From Mycogone perniciosa (lineage: Eukaryota; Ascomycota; Sordariomycetes; Hypocreales; Hypocreaceae), in NCBI GenBank assembly GCA_025331125.1, contig JAOALB010000128.1, forward strand, positions 1 through 64,000: a stretch of DNA of 64,000 nt. The letters run 5' to 3'. Position 1 is the first letter of the stretch; every line of letters starts with the position of its first letter. A program made the translations under genes and the position numbers. A model generated the notes under the pieces. It worked only from the letters and a program-made list of their open reading frames with translations. It did no database searches and was not told the origin of the DNA. Of the stretch, positions 44,656 to 55,609 are shown piece after piece.

Positions 44656-46193
44656 TTAGTTACCGTCGACCTGCTTCAGGAGACCCTCAAGATTAATGCT
44701 CTTGGGTCGCTCAATGGGCAGGCCAAGAGCACGGTCCCAGATGAGCTGGGCCAGGGGGCCGAGACCACGGGAAACACCAAAGGTGGCTGTGTAGTAGAGC
44801 GTTTCGTGGAAGCCGTAGTGGTGGAAGAGAACGCCGGAGCTGCTATCGACGTTGGGGTAAGGGTTCTTGGTCTTGCCGTGCTTCTTGAGGACCTCGGGGG
44901 CGATGCGGCTGTTCTTCTCAACCAGTTGGAAGACGGGGTCCTTGGCGATGGTGGGGCGGGAGGCAGCGTAGTCCATGAGGGCCTCGAAGCGAGGATCGGG
45001 CTTGCGCAGGACGGCATGGCCGTAGCCGGGAACGACACGGCCAGAGTTGAGGGTAGACCAGAGGTAGTCGTGAACGTCCTGCTCGGTATAGTTGGCTGGG
45101 ATAGCTTCCTTCATCTGAATGATCCAGCGAAGAACTTCCTGGGCGGCAAGACTAGTAATACATGTCAGTCTGATGTAAATGAAATGTGGCATGGAATTGA
45201 GCTTCTTACCCATGAAGAGGACCGGCCAGACCCTGGAGACCAGCGCTGTAGGAGAGGAAGGGGTCGCTGAGAGCGCTGCCAACCAAGTGAGTGGTGTGGG
45301 CAGAAACGTTGCCACCCTCATGGTCACCGTGGAGAGCGAGGTAGAGTCGGAGGAGGTCCTGGAAGTCCTCGTTCTCCTTGCCGCCCTTGCCCAGCATAGC
45401 AGCAAAGTTGTAGGACCAATCCTGCTCGAGATCGACCTCGGCGGGGAGAGCACCACCACCGCGATAGGCGTTCTGGTAGATCTTGGCGGCAATGGTGGGA
45501 AGCTTGGCCAGCAGGGAAATGCAGTCCTCGAAGACAGGCTCCCAGTAGTCGGCCTTATTCAAGCCCTTCTCATAGGCCTTGGCGAACTTGGACTCGTAGT
45601 TGAGGGCAGAAACAGCAATGGCGAACTGGGTCATGGGATGCAGGTCCTTGGGGAAGTCGTCGAGCATCTTGGAGACAAAGGCGGGGATCTGGGCCTTGGA
45701 GGCGAGCTCGCGGGAGAACTCACGGACCTGGTTGACAGAGGGCACCTGTCCGGTGAGGAGCAGCCAGAACATGGCCTCTGGAAGCATTTCAGTGCCAGTC
45801 TTGCCCTTTGGCAGCTCGCGCTGGCAGTCCTTGATGGTGCGGCCGTGGAAGCGAATGCCCTCGTTGGGGTCGAGGACGGAACCCTCCCAGACCATAGCCT
45901 TGAGGCCACGCATGCCGCCGAGGGTGTTTTCGACCTTGACCTCGCCAATAACCTTGCTTCCATGGGCCTTGACCTTCTTGAGGAGCTCGCGCTTGGCGGG
46001 GATGGCCTCCTTGAGGGTTGTCTTGAGATCCGGCTCAGCGGTAGAGTAGTATCGTGCCGCGTTGGCGAGGACGGCAGCACGAGTAGATGGCTGAAGGGAA
46101 TTGTAAGTGCTGGTATCTCTGCTAACCCAACTTTTTTGGCCATACCCTGAGAGAGCGCAAGGCGCGAGACGACATTGTCAGATTGAGAGCCAT
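44656..46193 (-). CDS. mcsA: Mitochondrial 2-methylcitrate synthase (citrate synthase family)
   Basis: Exons 46193-46146, 46090-45210 and 45151-44656 (introns 55 and 58 bp) give 474 residues. The Arg/Ser-rich N-terminus MALNLTMSSRALRSLR is a mitochondrial targeting sequence. The catalytic triad by family analogy is His309 (GPLHG, whose last Gly codon is split by intron 2), His355 (VVPGYGHAVLRK) and Asp412 (YPNVDSSSG). The text (GKVIGEV-like KVIGEVKVENTLGGMRGLKAMVWEG, KGGKENEDFQDLLRLYL, C-terminus EGLLKQVDGN) is closer to fungal methylcitrate synthase than to the main citrate synthase, as I recall the two. This enzyme condenses propionyl-CoA with oxaloacetate. It faces the methylisocitrate lyase gene across a 917-bp shared promoter, which strengthens the call. 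Plain citrate synthase is the alternative. Confidence 0.88.
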
Positions 46194-47110
46194 AGTGACG
46201 ACACACGGCTCAAGGCTTGTACTTCTGGCGGGGAAGATGAAGCTGCTGTCAGTGTCAGTCTCAGTATCAGTATCAGTATCAGATCAATTGGTGTTTACGA
46301 CAGATGACGTTGTCAACGAGATGATTAAACTTACGGATATGCCGCTGAGATCCGCTCAGATCGTGTTATGAAAATGGGAGAGACACGGGAAACAAGATGG
46401 TGATGGTGAAGAAGGTGAGAATTATCGCCGAGGAGATGTCTGTCCTGAAGAATCCAATGGCATCACCGCTGCAGAAAACAGCCGAAGGAAGCCGCTGAAG
46501 CTCGGCTCAGCGGATGCCCCGCGCTATCCAATTGGTCAATTTGGCCCGGATCGGCCCCGACACCGGTCTCCGATGAAGCCGCCACTATTACCGCCTTAAA
46601 ACCACTGTAAATAAACACTGCAAATACTGCGAATACGATGGTGATGGTGGCATTGGAGTCGAATTGCAAGACGAAACCGGACTATATAACCTCGGCAAGG
46701 GGGTGACAATAAAACAGGGACTAGGCATCTATATATATATATATGTATATATTACTACAGGTTATGTTTATCGTTATAGATGACTCTGATTGCTATGGAT
46801 ACGTCTCTAATTGCTTCGTGTTACTCGATTTGCTATAGATAACTCTCTTTATTACCAGTATAAATAACTCTTATCCAGCAGATTTTATAATGCTATAATA
46901 GAGGTTTCCGAATGCTCTCTATCAGTCAAACCTATTAATTAGTATCCCAGGTACCTCTGTCTTTTGCGGTCCCTGTTTTATTGTCACCTTCGGAGTACTT
47001 ACTCGGGTTCTGACCAGGATTTGTCATCCCTGCCTCTTATCCTACCTATTTAACGTCAAAAACCCCAAGACGCTGTCACCATCGTGATAGACACCAACAG
47101 CTAGCTCATC
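46194..47110. promoter_or_regulatory. Divergent promoter region of the methylcitrate-cycle pair
   Basis: 917 bp between two head-to-head genes of one pathway. It contains a degenerate (CAGTAT)n-like run (about 46246-46283), a (TA)n tract at 46730-46751 and a CGGAGTAC palindrome half near 46990. Shared regulation, for example by propionate, is inference; I could not assign specific factor sites. Confidence 0.55.
46730..46751. repeat. (TA)n microsatellite in the divergent promoter
   Basis: Alternating TA run with one G interruption; likely length-variable between strains. Confidence 0.8.
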
Positions 47111-48975
47111 ATGATGCGACGCATAATATCTCGAGCTCCCCAGCGAGTCGTCTCTGCTGCTGCGCGACGGCCAGCCCTCTTTGCGCCTCGCTCAATCGCC
47201 CTCCGCGCCATCTGCACGACTCCCCGAATGGCCTCGTCCACCAGCCCCTTCGCCGTCCCCCCCGCAACCTCGTTCCAGCTGCTGCCCGAGTCGCAAAAGG
47301 CCGGCGAGGCTGAAGATGCCCTCTACGAAGCCCAGATCAAGGAGGTCGAGGCCTGGTGGGCGTCGCCTCGCTTTGCAGGCATCCGCCGGCCCTACAGCGC
47401 TGCCGATATCGTGTCCAAGCGAGGAAGCCAGCACTTCTCGTACCCGAGCTCTGTCATGGCCACCAAGTTGTTCAACCTGATCCGCGAGCGCGAGTCAAAG
47501 GGTGAGCCTATACACACGAGTAAGTTTGCCTCTTCTCTTCCCAGGGCCATGGATATGGCTGACATCCATCCTCTTGTCCAGTGGGAGCCATCGACCCCGT
47601 CCAGATGACCCAGCAAGCGCCGCACCAAGAAGTCCTCTACATCTCTGGCTGGGCATGCTCATCCCTCCTCACCAGCACCAACGAAGTCTCCCCCGACTTT
47701 GGCGACTACCCCTACAACACCGTCCCCAACCAAGTCCAGCGCCTGGCCAAGGCCCAGTCCATGCACGACCGCAAGCAATGGGACACTCGCCGCAAGATGA
47801 CCCCCGAAGAGCGAGCCCAGACCCCCTATATAGACTACCTCCGCCCTATCATCGCCGACGGCGACACGGGCCATGGCGGTCTCTCCGCTGTGCTCAAGCT
47901 GGCCAAGCTGTTTGCCGAGAACGGCGCTGCGGCGGTTCACTTTGAGGACCAGCTCCACGGAGGCAAGAAGTGCGGCCACCTCGCGGGCAAGGTCCTTGTC
48001 CCCACGGGCGAGCATATCAACCGCCTCAATGCCGTGCGCTTCCAGTGGGACGTCATGGGCTGCGAGAACCTCGTCATTGCCCGCACAGACTCCGAGTCCG
48101 GCAAGCTCCTCTCGTCGGCCATTGACGTCCGCGACCACGAGTTCATCCTCGGCGTGGCAGACCCATCCATCGAACCCCTCGCCGAGACGATCCAGGCCAT
48201 GGAAGCCAAGGGCGCTTCGGGAGCTGAAATCGATGCCTTCGAAGCCCAGTGGGTCAAGAACACCAAGCTTGTCAGCTTCGACGAAGCTGCTGTAGCCCAC
48301 ATGCAAAGCGAAGGTGTTTCCCAAGACAAAATCAACGAATACCTTTCCGCCACGGCTTCTGATCGCGATATGGGAATCACCCGCCGTCGCGGCCTGGCAG
48401 CGCACTACTCCAAGACCCCCGTATACTTCAGCTGGGATGTGCCCCGGACCCGCGAGGGCTACTACCACTTCAGAGCCGGCATGCCCGCCGCAACCAAGCG
48501 TGCTCTCGCATTTGCCCCCTACGCCGATCTTCTGTGGGTCGAGACGGGTGATCCCAACGTCGAGGTAGCCAGCAAGCTCGGCCGAGAAGTGCGCTCCGCC
48601 TACCCCGGAAAGGGACTTGTGTACAACCTCTCCCCGTCATTCAACTGGATGGCGCACGGCTTCACGGACGAAACGCTCAAGTCATTCATCTGGGACATTG
48701 CCAGGGAAGGGTTCGTGCTGCAATTGGTCTCGCTGGCGGGTCTGCACTCCACAGCGACTATCTCGAACGAGCTTGCCAAGGAGTTCAAGACGGAGGGCAT
48801 GAAGGCGTATGTGGAGCTGGTGCAGCGACGGGAGAAGGAGTTGGGATGTGACGTGTTGACGCATCAGAAGTGGAGTGGTGCCAGCTATATTGATGGCATC
48901 CTGGGGGCGATTCAGAGTGGAAGCTCGAGCAGCAAGAGCATGGGCGATGGCAACACGGAGGGACAGTTCAATTAG
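47111..48975 (+). CDS. mclA: Mitochondrial 2-methylisocitrate lyase
   Basis: Exons 47111-47519 and 47582-48975 (62-bp intron that splits the Met codon of HTMGAIDP) give 600 residues. The N-terminus MMRRIISRAPQRVVSAAARRPALFA is an arginine-rich mitochondrial presequence, which the glyoxylate-cycle isocitrate lyase lacks; the length also fits the fungal methyl form. The isocitrate lyase superfamily signature GGKKCGHLAGK carries the catalytic Cys at residue 267. DGDTGHGGLSAV and SPSFNWMAHGFTDE are also conserved. The enzyme cleaves 2-methylisocitrate to pyruvate and succinate in the matrix, the last step of propionyl-CoA removal. The partner gene for the first step is immediately upstream, divergent. 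Confidence 0.92.
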
Positions 48976-49212
48976 ATGAGAAGGAAAGAAAGATGAAGAT
49001 GAATGAAAAATAAAAATAAGCCATTGGGTGGAGTTAGGAAAGGGGCCATTTCATGCAGAGACGAATCAGCAAGGCCTCTTCAGTTATGAACCAGTCACTG
49101 TCTCGAATGAATTTTGCACATAGTTGAATTATTATTGGGTATTTTTAGTATAATTTTGTTCCTTTTCCCCCATACGTTCTCGTAGACGGTATGAACACTC
49201 ATCTTGCCGAGT

Positions 49213-50192
49213 CTACTCCAAAGACTCCTTCAGAGCATTATTCGTTGGTGCCGGAGTGGGAGCACCCTCGGGCGTGACATACGCCTTGGTCATGCCGCCA
49301 TCAACGACAAAGTCGCTGCCATTCACAAAGCTCGACTCATCGCTAGCCAGGAAAACAACAGCATGGGCCTGCTCAATGGCCTCGCCGAAGCGGCCAGTGG
49401 GGAAGTGCACCTCGCGCCTGTACCGCTTCGCCTTGTCATCGCCTAGCCAGTCTTGCAGCAAGGGGGTGTTGAGCGGCGCAGGGCATAAGCTGTTGAAGCG
49501 GAATCCCTCGCGGGCGTGCACCATGGCCAGCTCCCGGGTAAGGGCCAACACAGCGCCCTTGGAGGCAGTGTAGGCGAGCTGAGGGGTGGCAGCGCCGACG
49601 AGGGCGACGACAGAGGCGGTGTTGATGATGGAGCCGCGGGCCTTGTTGTTGCGGCGCAGGGCGATGACGGCGTGCTTGCAGCCGAACCACACGCCCTTGA
49701 CGTTGATGTTGTGGGTGAGGTCCCAGATGGCCTCGGGGGTGTTGATGGCGTCGTCGTCCTGAGCGTGCATGATGCCGGCGTTGTTGAAGATGACGTCGAG
49801 GCCGCCCCAGGCATCGAGGGACTCGATCATGGCCTGGACATCGCTCTCCTTGGAGACGTCACATTTCTGTTTGAGCCATGGAGTTAGCCTTGTAAGTTGG
49901 AGGAGGAGGGGAAGAAGAAGAAGGGGGTTGTGTATGTATGTACCCGGGTCTCGACGCGGCCAGCAGAGGGGACGAGCTGCTTGAGTTTGGCGAGGGCCTT
50001 TTCCAGAGCAGGCTCGGAGATGTCAGCCATGAGGACATTGGCGCCCTCCCTGGCGAAGAGGATAGAGGTCTCGAGACCGATGCCTCTGGTGATGGTTAGT
50101 CAGACAGACAGAGAGACAGAGAGACAGAGAGACAGCACTCACCCTGCGGCACCGGTGACGATGGCGTTTTTGCCAGCTAGACGTCCGACCAT
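49213..50192 (-). CDS. Classical short-chain dehydrogenase/reductase
   Basis: Exons 50192-50143, 50085-49944 and 49866-49213 (introns 57 and 77 bp) give 281 residues. Rossmann signature TGAAGGIG spans intron 1, NNAG is at residues 92-95, and the active site Tyr163-x3-Lys167 is in YTASK with the upstream Ser in INTASVV. GSDFVVDGGMTKAYV near the C-terminus is typical of cyclohexanol- or acyl-reductase-like classical SDRs. It is an NAD(P)-dependent oxidoreductase of unknown substrate and appears intact. It converges on the methylisocitrate lyase gene with a 237-bp gap. A (GACA)n run lies in intron 1. Confidence 0.9.
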
Positions 50193-51358
50193 CGTGACTG
50201 TGATTGAGGATTGGGGTGAGAATTGGATTGAGAATTAGAGATGGAGCTTCTTCGAGTGTCTGCAGAGATATGGAGGAGTTCAGATGGGGTGCAGAACCAA
50301 AGAGGGGCGAGAACAGAGAAGAGGGGCATTAATACATACATACGAAGTACAGATAGATAGATGGTGGGGTTATGCGCAACAAGCTATACATGTGTAGATG
50401 CACAGCTTCAACGCGGTTTACGATTCGTCTGTTTCAACTATTCCATTATTCATTGCTGCCAAACCATTGGGTACCCGTAGGAAAGAGAGATGCCGTGTAT
50501 TCTCGTGACTCAAAGAAACCACATTTCCGAGGTCTCGTGTCCATCTGCCCCTCAGCCCGTTGACACTATCTACAACATCCTCCGTATTGTAGTCTCTCTA
50601 GCTCTCTAGTACTCCGTATCAGAGAACTAAAACCTCCATGGCATCCCTCTAGTTTGTCTCTAGCATCCCTGCATTTGATCTTTACCCCGCTGATATCATC
50701 CCAAGATAACGGACGGCAGAGGCGGACCGCGCTGTCCACCGCGGCAAGCTCTGTCATTGGCTACCATCTGAATAAAGCCAAGCTGACTCTTGTTTCTTCC
50801 ATCTTCCTTGCTTCCATACCGCTACTCCGGACTAGTTTCGGGTTTAGTTAGACACACAAGAGGTGTTAGTTGCTCCGTACGGAGCACGTTGTACGCGATC
50901 AAGATCCCCCATGTCAAGCATTATGTATACGGAGTACATATTTATATAACATATATAGATACTTTATGATCCCCACAGAACAGCAGACTCTTTCTCTAAC
51001 CAAAAACGCCGGGGCTGCATCTCTAAAAAGAACAAAACATCACCACCATAACCGCGGCAGCCTATCAATTGCCTTTCGTCCATTACCTTATATTAGAGAC
51101 CAAAGTTGTAGAAACCTCTTTATCCAATCCCATTGAAGTCCTCCCTTGCAGCCTTCTTTCCCCACACATTCTCCAACTTGCAAACCGCCATCACGAACCA
51201 CCAGCGCTCTCTCCAACTGCGCCTCATCATCAGTTGGCACACGACCTGTCTCTATTATCTCTACCCCAGACTCTCTCTTCCTCTTCCTCATCTTCTTACT
51301 TCCCCATCTTCTCCCTTTTATCTTCCTTCGATATCGTCTTCAATATCGTGTTAAAACC
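50193..51358. other. Divergent intergenic region with palindromes and pyrimidine-rich leader
   Basis: Contains TACGAAGTA near 50341, TACTCCGTA near 50610, CTCCGTACGGAG near 50873 and TACGGAGTA near 50929. From about 51240 to 51350 the + strand is strongly C/T-rich, the leader of the downstream gene. No gene is seen. Confidence 0.55.
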
Positions 51359-52938
51359 ATGTCCGTCACCAAACCCATCACCGCCGCCTCCCTCGAGGCC
51401 CTCCTCGAGCACGACACCAAAATCAAGCTCGCCGGCCTCGACGTCGACGGCATCCTGCGCGGAAAGCTCGTCTCCAAGAAAAAGTTCCTCTCCGTCGCCA
51501 CCGCGGGTTTCGGCTTCTGCTCCGTCATCTTCGGCTGGGACATGCACGACCAGACGTACATGCGCGAGCTCAAAATCTCAAACGCCGAGAACGGATACCG
51601 CGATCTGCTCGCCGTCCCGGACCTCGACAGCTTCCGTCGCATTCCCTGGGAGAACGATGTCCCCTTCTTCCTCGTCAACTTCTTCGATCCGGAGACTAAG
51701 CAGCCTATATCCGCCTGTCCGCGCGGCCTGTTGAAGGCCCAGCTGGACCGTCTGCGCGCCAAGGGGTATGGTGCTATGGCCGGTGGTACGTTTTGCTTGC
51801 CCAGTTCCTCCTCTGTTCTTCCCTCTTCTCAGCGTGTGAACTGACATGATGTTGTACTTCTCCTCCAGCCGAGTACGAATTCTACACATTCCAGACGCCC
51901 GACTCCTCCTCCTCGCCTGCGAGCTTCCTCCAGCAAAACCCGCCACATCAGCTCCCTTCTCTGACCGAAGGCATGTTCGGCTACTCCCTCACTCGTCCCG
52001 TTCACAACCAGGATTACTATTACGATGTCTATGACACCTGCGCCAAATTCGCCTGCGACATCGAGGGTTGGCACACCGAATCGGGTCCGGGAGTTTTCGA
52101 GGCCGCTCTCGAATTCGGTGAGGTTGCAGAGATGGCTGACCGCGCCAGTCTGTTCAAGTATGTCGTCAAGAGTGTCGGCACCAAGCATCGTATCACCCCT
52201 TGCTTCATGGCCAAGCCCAAGCAGGGTCTTCCGGGAAACAGTGGCCATATGCACGTCTCAATTGTTGACGAGAATGGCAAGAATCTGCTAGCAAGAGAGA
52301 CACTTGATGAGAATGCTCCGTGGAGAGATATCGCCGGGCTGTCGGATCTGGGGCGCCACTTCTTGGCCGGCATCCTGGTTGGCCTTCCCGACATCATGCC
52401 TATGTTGGCCCCAACCATCAACTCGTACAAGCGCCTCGTTGAAAACTACTGGGCCCCTGTCACTGTATCCTGGGGGCTTGAGCACCGTGCCGCCTCTATC
52501 CGTCTCATCGCACCACCCACTGCCAAGGCGTCCGCCACGCGATTCGAAATCCGTGTTCCAGGAGCTGACTCCAATCCTCATTTCGTCCTGGCTGCCGTCT
52601 TGGGCTGTGGCTGGCGCGGCGTTGAGAAGAAACTCGAGATCCCTTGCCCACCATTAGCATTGGGCGAGAACGTTGGCGGCAGCAGTGACAAGGGAGCGCG
52701 GTTAGCCAAGAGCCTAAGAGAGGCGACGGAGAGGTTCGTGGCCAAGGACAGCATTGCGAGAGAGGTGCTCGGTGATGAGTTTGTCGACCACTTTGGCGGT
52801 ACGCGAGAGAACGAGATTAGATTATTTGATGAAGCCGTGACGGATTGGTGAGTTACCCAGTTTGTGCTCCCTTTGAGAAAGAATTCCAACTGACTGACTG
52901 GTTGCAGGGAGATGAAGCGGTATATCGAGGTGGTGTAA
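51359..52938 (+). CDS. Glutamine synthetase-like ligase (type I fold)
   Basis: Exons 51359-51785, 51869-52847 and 52908-52938 (introns 83 and 60 bp; the last exon has only 31 bp) give 478 residues. The N-terminal beta-Grasp part includes DVDGILRGKLVSKKKF. The catalytic domain has MAGAEYEFYTF (metal-binding Glu), FEAALEFGEVAEMADR, the ATP signature KPKQGLPGNSGHMHVS, and HRAASIRLI with the conserved arginine. It is longer and clearly different from the short eukaryotic glutamine synthetase. Relatives include the gamma-glutamylpolyamine synthetase group and the C-terminal half of FluG-type proteins, so the acceptor amine may not be ammonia. The gene is intact. Confidence 0.88.
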
Positions 52939-53047
52939 GAGGTGGGAAGGCTCAAGAATCGTTTCGTAGCAACGCCATCATGGGTTTCGAGCAGGCGTAG
53001 ATACCAGGAGTCGCAGTTTCTTTAGTTGCTTGGACACCGACGCGCCT

Positions 53048-53098
53048 TGTCTGTCTGTCTGTCTGTCTGTTTGTTTGTTTGTTTGTTTGTTTGTCTGT
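53048..53098. repeat. (CTGT)n/(TTTG)n compound microsatellite
   Basis: Five or more CTGT units pass into about six TTTG units, just downstream of the glutamine-synthetase-like gene, probably in or near its 3' UTR. Confidence 0.85.
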
Positions 53099-53200
53099 AT
53101 TTTCATTATGCGAGGAATCCGTCATATTAATTATGACGCACACGTTTTCGATACTCACGACGTCGAGGGAATAGTGGTCCGCATAAGAGCTGTCTCTGCA

Positions 53201-54502
53201 TTACTGCTGCTTGGGGTTACTCCCTGACATGCCGCCTTTGCCAATTGGTTTCCTCGCCGAGATGAATGTCCTGTCAACGCCATCAGTTCTCATGTTCCTT
53301 GTATCGTCAGCAAGGCTAGCCAGACTCACACTTTGATACAGCTGCGCAGCAGCGGGTTCTGCATATCCACCATGACCCGTGACAGTAGGGACCTTGTCTT
53401 TTCTTCTTCCCATCCGGCCAGTCCGAACATTCTCAACGTCCAATGATCACATCCTGGTGCATGAGATTAGTTGTTTATGCAAACCAAGTTGGCAGTCCAC
53501 GAGCAGTCACTCACCCGTATCGAGCATCTTGCTCAAAATCTCTCCCTTCTTCCTCACCACGGGATCACGCGCCCAACTCCTAACGGGAAGCCAGTCCGCC
53601 CGTTCCCTCACGCCATCGGCGCCCAACTCCATCAACCAGCTAGCAACCTTGGGTCCCGGGTCAAAGTCAATGCCCTGAGCCGTGGAAATCTCAAAGAACT
53701 TGTAAAAGTACTCCTCGCACGCGACTCCAACAGCGGGCCGTGGCTTTGCGTCTGCCGTGCTAGAGTCATCTGACTCTGACTGGTCCGCCAGAGGGTCCGG
53801 GTCTACGCCATAGAATTGTGGCGTGACCTCTGTGAATTCAAGCTGGCCGCCGGGTTTGAGGTGGTTGAAGGCCTCGTTGAGAAGGCCTTTCCAGTCCCGG
53901 ATGCCACCGCCAACGAGGTTGCGCAAGTGGATGAAGTCATAGAGGCGAGGCGGCCAGGGCTCTGCGGCATCGGCAATCTCAAAGATCAGGTTGGGCGGCA
54001 CCTCCTTGGGGAGGTTGACGCCGCTGAGTTCAATGCCGAGCAGGTCCACCAGGGGATAGGTCTGGGCCATCTCCATGGCCCAATGGCCACCGCCAGAGCC
54101 AACATCGAGGATATGGAAGCGAGGCCCTTCAGGCGTCAGGTGCTCCAGCGGCAGTTTGGTAAAGGTGAGCTTCCCGCCGAGACACAGGCTGAAGAGCTCA
54201 TGTTGGTAGCCCTGTCGTTCGTTCTCACAGGCGTCGTTTGGCGTGACCATGCGGCCAGAGCCGTGGTAGACGTGGCCATAGGCGTGGATTGGCGGTACCG
54301 AATCCTCCGAGGCGGTTGAGTAGTTGGAACTGGAGTCGCTCCCTGAGGCGTCGTCGTCGTCGTCTTCGTCGTCATCGACCTCATCTTCTAGCACGTGGTA
54401 TTCGTCGTCATGTCTGTCGTTATTATGGTCATAATCATGAGGCTCGTGTTGGCCCTTCCGGCCCTCCGTCACCGATGCATGGCTCCCCGCAGCTGAGGCC
54501 AT
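53201..54502 (-). CDS. LaeA-like SAM-dependent methyltransferase
   Basis: Exons 54502-53515, 53453-53330 and 53270-53201 (introns 61 and 59 bp) give 393 residues. An acidic, disordered N-terminus (a run of Asp/Glu at residues 40-52) is followed by the class I methyltransferase fold with motif I ILDVGSGGG (residues 131-139). Downstream are DFIHLRNLVGG and HLKPGGQLEFTEV. The two small 3' exons restore the family's C-terminus (HWTLRMFGLAGWEEEKT, then a short FISARKP segment); without them the protein would stop at LDTGE. LaeA-like enzymes are nuclear regulators of secondary metabolism or, in close relatives, of unknown targets. It is a conserved-looking paralogue rather than clearly LaeA itself. 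Confidence 0.85.
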
Positions 54503-55220
54503 TGCTTATGCCTCGGCTCGCTCGAGATTTCAGATACTATTCCTCCTCCTCTACCTCCTCTTCTTCTTCTTCTTTTTCTTCTCTTTCAGTCCCTCTTTTC
54601 TCTGTTTCCTCAACTGTCCTCGTTTGAGGCGGCGGTTTGTCACCCCTTTTTGTGGCGGCGTTTCACTTCTCACTCGACAATTCGGTGTGGAGCGTTTCCG
54701 CTTTTGCAAATGAGCCAGGGACTGACTGGTGTTTAGGTAAGATAAGATCGGCCCACGTGGCGAAGCGTCGGAAACAAAAACCAGCCAAAGCCGCGCGCCG
54801 CGTCCGAAGGCTGAGGCTTAGGCTTGAGCTGAAGGGGGGAGGGAGAAAAGGCCAGGGTATGAGATGGGGTACAAGGTACGGAGTACAGGAGGAGAGTAAG
54901 CAGCAGCTCATCAACCGCTAGTAAAGAAAACCACAGATAAACAAATAGTAGTAAATAAAATAAATGCCCAGTCGTGTGTCTCTCCCCGTCACGCGACAGT
55001 GGCAAAAAGGAGGTAGTAGTGGAAGTGGTACTAGTATACGGAGACGGAGTACTCCGTAGTATAGATAGAGTCGGGACAAGAAATGCAAGAAAACGGACGG
55101 ACCGACACTAAAATAAGCAAAAATAAAAACAAGATGAAATGAAAACAGTCAGTCTGACCAACAAACCTGGCTGGGGTTGTGTCGTGTTTGCAAGACAAGA
55201 CAAGCCGAAGCAAGGTACAG

Positions 55221-55259
55221 AGTAGTGGTAGTAGTAGTAGTAGTAGCAGTAGCAGTAGA
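55221..55259. repeat. (GTA)n/(GCA)n trinucleotide repeat
   Basis: GTA units turning into GCAGTA units, followed by a TACTAGTA palindrome. Confidence 0.8.
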
Positions 55260-55566
55260 TACTAGTAAGTCGTAAGTGCTTATCAGGGGGAATGGGAGGG
55301 AATGGAGAAACAGGGCCTGCCGCTTTTTAATATTTATCGGAGACAGAGAGAGACAGAGACAGAGAGAGCTGAGGGAAATGAATAATAATGCAATCAATCA
55401 TCAAGACTCACTCACTCACTCGCTTGCTCTCCCCCTGCCAGGCTGGTGCTTCACTTTACGTGTTGGTGCTGCTGCTGTCTGCAGGCTGGGCTACACTGCA
55501 GTTTTTAAAATAAATAAATCCCATAAAAACCAAAAGCCCTAATCAATAACAGCCACCAGTGTCATC

Positions 55567-55609
55567 AGGCAAGGCAGGCAGGGCGGGCAGGCAGGCAGGC
55601 AGGCAGGCT
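55567..55609. repeat. (GGCA)n microsatellite
   Basis: About nine GGCA units with one GGGC interruption. Confidence 0.85.

Noticed and set aside
44629..46150. Long + strand frames opposite methylcitrate synthase
   Set aside because: GC-biased antisense shadows of a clear citrate-synthase-family gene; no domain.
47659..48468. 269-residue minus-strand frame opposite methylisocitrate lyase
   Set aside because: Antisense shadow of a highly conserved coding exon.
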